Part shown: piece after piece, positions 61,540-64,000 of the stretch
Position numbering within the stretch: the stretch's first letter is position 1
Layout of the letters: each line of letters starts with the position of its first letter
From: Sphingomonas asaccharolytica NBRC 15499
GTDB taxonomy: Bacteria; Pseudomonadota; Alphaproteobacteria; Sphingomonadales; Sphingomonadaceae
Direction of reading: 5' to 3'
Assembly: GCF_001598355.1 (NCBI RefSeq)
Contig: NZ_BCYU01000001.1
Span: forward strand, 20,001-84,000
Length of the DNA: 64,000 nt
The notes under the pieces: generated by a model
What the model was told of the DNA's origin: nothing
Seen by the model: only the letters and a program-made list of their open reading frames with translations
Databases searched by the model: none
Made by a program: the position numbers and the translations under genes

Positions 61540-62451
61540 TCAGATGTCGGCGTAGGCGATGCCAGCAAGGTTGCCTTGCGCGCCCAACAGGGTGCGCTTG
61601 TTCGATCCGTCGAGATCGGCGCGGTAGATCGAGCCGCCCAAATCGGTGACGAACATCCGGTTGCCCGGCACATCGAGCGCGATGCCGATGCCTTCCATCA
61701 GATCGGTGACGAGGATCTGCGGCGCGGCGTCGCTTTCGTCGATCGCCGCACAATTGACTGTGTTGCCCGCGGGCGGATTGCCGCGATCGGTCCAGTAGAG
61801 GATGCGGTTCTCGGCATCGAGTTCGAGGTCGATCGGCTCGGGCAAACCGTCGAACAGCAGCTCGACGTCCGAACGGCCGGCCGGGCTCTCGTCGCACGAC
61901 ATGTCGATATTGGCGCGCAGGATGCGACCGACGCCTTCATTGTCGCCGCCCTTCTGCGTCCAGTAGAATTTACCGCCGACCGGATCGACAGTGATCCCGA
62001 CGCACCAGCGCTTTGCGTCGCGACGGTCGTCATCGCCAAGGCCGGTCTCGATCAACGTCTCGACATGCGATCCGTCGAGGTTGGCGCGCATCACGCGCAT
62101 CCCCTCGCGGTCCGACCAGTAGAGCTTGCCGTTGGCCTTATCGAGGTGGAGCTGTTTCGGTGTGAACGCGACGCCGGGCGGCACGATCATCGTGCGGTTG
62201 CCGCCGTCGAGCTTGGAGCGCTCGATCGAGCCGTCGGCCTCTTTCGGCGACCCCATGTTGGTCCAGTAGATATGCCCGGCCACGGCATCGGCGACGATGC
62301 CGTCGGGGTGGCGGCAATCGCTGACGATGACCCGGCTGTCGGATCCGTCGGGGTTCATCGCGTGGATTCGCCCGCCGCTCAGTTCGAGGACGAACAGGCG
62401 GCCAGTGCGGGTCCGGCCCGGTCTGGGCGTGATTGGCTGTTGCACCGTCAT
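61540..62451 (-). CDS. YWTD-type beta-propeller protein
   Basis: 303 residues from the ATG with GGGAGA upstream. LDL-receptor YWTD-like repeats: IYWTNMG, LYWSDRE, FYWTQKG, LYWTDRG and MFVTDLGG, each followed by an R-type ..R..LDG motif. Six blades are expected. No signal peptide. In operons like this such proteins are thought to be lactonase-like or binding partners, but the activity is not known. It lies 15 bases before the dehydrogenase gene. Confidence 0.78.
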   Translation of the reverse strand: MTVQQPITPRPGRTRTGRLFVLELSGGRIHAMNPDGSDSRVIVSDCRHPDGIVADAVAGHIYWTNMGSPKEADGSIERSKLDGGNRTMIVPPGVAFTPKQLHLDKANGKLYWSDREGMRVMRANLDGSHVETLIETGLGDDDRRDAKRWCVGITVDPVGGKFYWTQKGGDNEGVGRILRANIDMSCDESPAGRSDVELLFDGLPEPIDLELDAENRILYWTDRGNPPAGNTVNCAAIDESDAAPQILVTDLMEGIGIALDVPGNRMFVTDLGGSIYRADLDGSNKRTLLGAQGNLAGIAYADI

Positions 62452-62780
62452 GATATCGTCTCCCGATTGGGGATTTTGGTTTGCCGATGGTCGCGTTCGG
62501 ATTGCGCGGCATCCGTCACCTGTTGGTCGACACCGCTCTTGTCGCTGAAGAAGGCGAGCGCGAAGAGCCCACTGCCCAGCACGACCGAGAAGAACACGCC
62601 GCCTGCAGTCGCAATGATGGTGGTCGGGGTGAGCGTACCGAACGCCTGGAGATAGCTCAGCGCACCGACCACCATTAATACGGCGACGATCACGATCCAT
62701 CGCATCGCGCGCTTGAAATCCGCGAGCGCGGCCTCGCCTTCATCCATGGGAGTTCGATTCACGGTTGGGACCTGGTTCAT
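62448..62780 (-). CDS. Small membrane protein
   Basis: 110 residues with two predicted helices (WIVIVAVLMVVGALSYLQAF and a second near residue 56-78), and a polar C-terminal tail. No family recognised. The stop overlaps the start of the beta-propeller gene by four bases, so the two are coupled. Confidence 0.65.
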   Translation of the reverse strand: MNQVPTVNRTPMDEGEAALADFKRAMRWIVIVAVLMVVGALSYLQAFGTLTPTTIIATAGGVFFSVVLGSGLFALAFFSDKSGVDQQVTDAAQSERDHRQTKIPNRETIS

Positions 62781-62811
62781 GGTCTGCTTCCTTGTTCGGA
62801 CAGGCGAGGCG

Positions 62812-64000
62812 TCAGGCCGCGCGTTTCACGGTATCGGGAATGGCGCCGCTCGCGCGCAGGCTCGCGATGGCTGTCGCGTCGAAGCCAAGCTCGCGAAGCA
62901 CTTCCTCGTTATGCTCGCCGAGTCCCGGTGCCCGGCGCGCCGGCGTCTTGGCGACGCCGTGCACCTGGATCGGGTTACTGATCGTCGAGACGAGCTTGCC
63001 ACCCGCGCCTTCGAGCGGAACGACGATGCCGTTGGCCTCGAGCTGCGGATCAATGATCACTTCTTCGGCGCTACGCACCGCCCCGAAGGTGACGTCGATG
63101 CTCGCGAAAACCTCGGTCCAGTGCGCCATCGGCTGCGCGGCGAAAGTCTCGTCGAGGATCGCGGTCAGCTGCGGCCGGTTCGCCGCCAGCGTCGCCGGAT
63201 CGGAGAAGCGTGGGTCGGTCAGCAGGTCCGGACGGCCAATGGCCTGCGCGACCTCCGCCACCTGGTTGGGTCTGACGATGAGAACGAACCAGGTGCCGTC
63301 CGCAGCGCGATAGACGTTCAGTCCTGCGTTGAAGGGGTGCGCCCGATCATGTTCAAACAGTTTCGCACCAACCAGCGCGGCCTGGATCGAGACGCTCGCC
63401 GACCACACGCCCTGCGCCAGCAGCGAGGTGGTGACGTAGGAGCCCTTGCCGGTGCGCTCGCGATTGTAGAGCGCCGTCGTGATCGCCGCATAGAGGCCCA
63501 TCGCGGTGGCGTTGTCGCCGCTCCCGCCCACCGGCCAGGTCGGCGAGGCACCGGCATCCCGCGTCATCGAGAGCAGGCCGCTGCGCGCCCAATAGGACGT
63601 GATGTCGAAACCCGGCAGGCCGGCGTCGGGGCCGTTCTCCCCAAAGCCGGTGAGATCGGCATAGACCAGCCGCGGGTTCCATTTGGCGACATCGTCATAT
63701 TCGAGGCCGAGCTTCTTGCGCGCCTTGTGCGGCGTGTTGACGATCAGCACGTCGGCCCAGTTGACGAGCCCGAACAGCACCTGCGCTGCATCCGCGTTCT
63801 TGAGATCGAGCGCGATGCTGCGCTTGTTGCGATTGGCGAGGTGCCATTGATAGGCATCCTCGGCCAATGGCTGCGGCGGAAAGCGATGGGCGTGACGCCA
63901 CGCATCGCCCTGCGGCGGCTCGACCTTGACTACGTCGGCGCCGAAGTCCGACAGGATCACCGCGGCGCCGGGGCCGGCGACGAAGCTCGACAGGTCGACG
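62812..64000 (-). CDS. CaiB/BaiF family CoA-transferase (5' end outside window)
   Basis: Class III CoA-transferase moving CoA between carboxylic acids. The frame stays open to the window end, reading SSFVAGPGAAVILSDFGADVVKVE, so the true start lies beyond it. Family features: VVKVEPPQGDAWR with the usual catalytic-Asp region just after (NRNKRSIALDLKN), GLPGFDITSYW, and a C-terminal HNEEVLRELG. It precedes the membrane-protein, propeller and dehydrogenase genes on the same strand, making a CoA-ester cluster, possibly for a carnitine-like or branched-acid substrate. Confidence 0.92.
   Translation of the reverse strand, partial: VDLSSFVAGPGAAVILSDFGADVVKVEPPQGDAWRHAHRFPPQPLAEDAYQWHLANRNKRSIALDLKNADAAQVLFGLVNWADVLIVNTPHKARKKLGLEYDDVAKWNPRLVYADLTGFGENGPDAGLPGFDITSYWARSGLLSMTRDAGASPTWPVGGSGDNATAMGLYAAITTALYNRERTGKGSYVTTSLLAQGVWSASVSIQAALVGAKLFEHDRAHPFNAGLNVYRAADGTWFVLIVRPNQVAEVAQAIGRPDLLTDPRFSDPATLAANRPQLTAILDETFAAQPMAHWTEVFASIDVTFGAVRSAEEVIIDPQLEANGIVVPLEGAGGKLVSTISNPIQVHGVAKTPARRAPGLGEHNEEVLRELGFDATAIASLRASGAIPDTVKRAA

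Overview
The window is high-GC DNA from an alphaproteobacterium, most likely a sphingomonad (Sphingomonas, Sphingobium or Novosphingobium type). Pointers to this are the Mla-like MCE operon with its auxiliary lipoprotein, a DUF2147 protein, a large TonB-dependent receptor inside a catabolic operon, many alpha/beta hydrolases and SDR enzymes, and a serine recombinase/DUF2924/DUF3489 cassette. Genus is inferred from gene content only.

Layout. 0-4.8 kb is ordinary chromosome: a lipid-transport (Mla-type) operon cut by the window start, a DUF2147 protein, a cyclophilin-type isomerase and a tRNA-Ser(GGA). 4.9-23.0 kb is an accessory island, visibly less GC-rich in its middle. It starts with a ParB-methyltransferase and a DUF5681 protein (phage-like). 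Next come a PD-(D/E)xK-like protein with an exported partner, and then a tightly coupled defence operon: an AvcD-type dCTP/dCMP deaminase, a TIR-APAZ protein with an extra DUF488-like N-terminal domain, and a short catalytically dead prokaryotic Argonaute. The last two form a SPARTA-type module. The island continues with a hypothetical protein, an Mrr-type nuclease fused to a STAND NTPase (Avs-like), a possible HhH-fold protein, a PIN-domain toxin candidate with partner, and finally the recombinase, DUF2924 and DUF3489 genes.

23.3-33.8 kb is one long minus-strand catabolic operon: FAD monooxygenase, VOC-type ring-cleavage dioxygenase candidate, FAH-family hydrolase, Rieske oxygenase, TonB receptor, acetoacetyl-CoA synthetase, MBL hydrolase. 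A TetR regulator lies just upstream. Three near-identical ~28-bp sites sit before this operon, before an HSL-type esterase and before a membrane-protein/MBL-hydrolase pair, so they look like one regulon.

34.7-52.0 kb holds hydrolases, a ferritin-like/4Fe-4S/double-CDGSH fusion, NmrA-like reductases, a GST, stand-alone kinase modules, a chloroperoxidase-like hydrolase, a four-gene Rrf2-FixJ-receiver-histidine kinase signalling operon with an evident operator, and an orphan cytochrome b. 52.4-64 kb contains VOC, DJ-1/PfpI and NTF2-like proteins, a run of epoxide-hydrolase-like enzymes, a LysR regulator, and a minus-strand cluster (hydroxyacyl-CoA dehydrogenase, YWTD propeller, membrane protein, CaiB/BaiF CoA-transferase) that runs off the window end.
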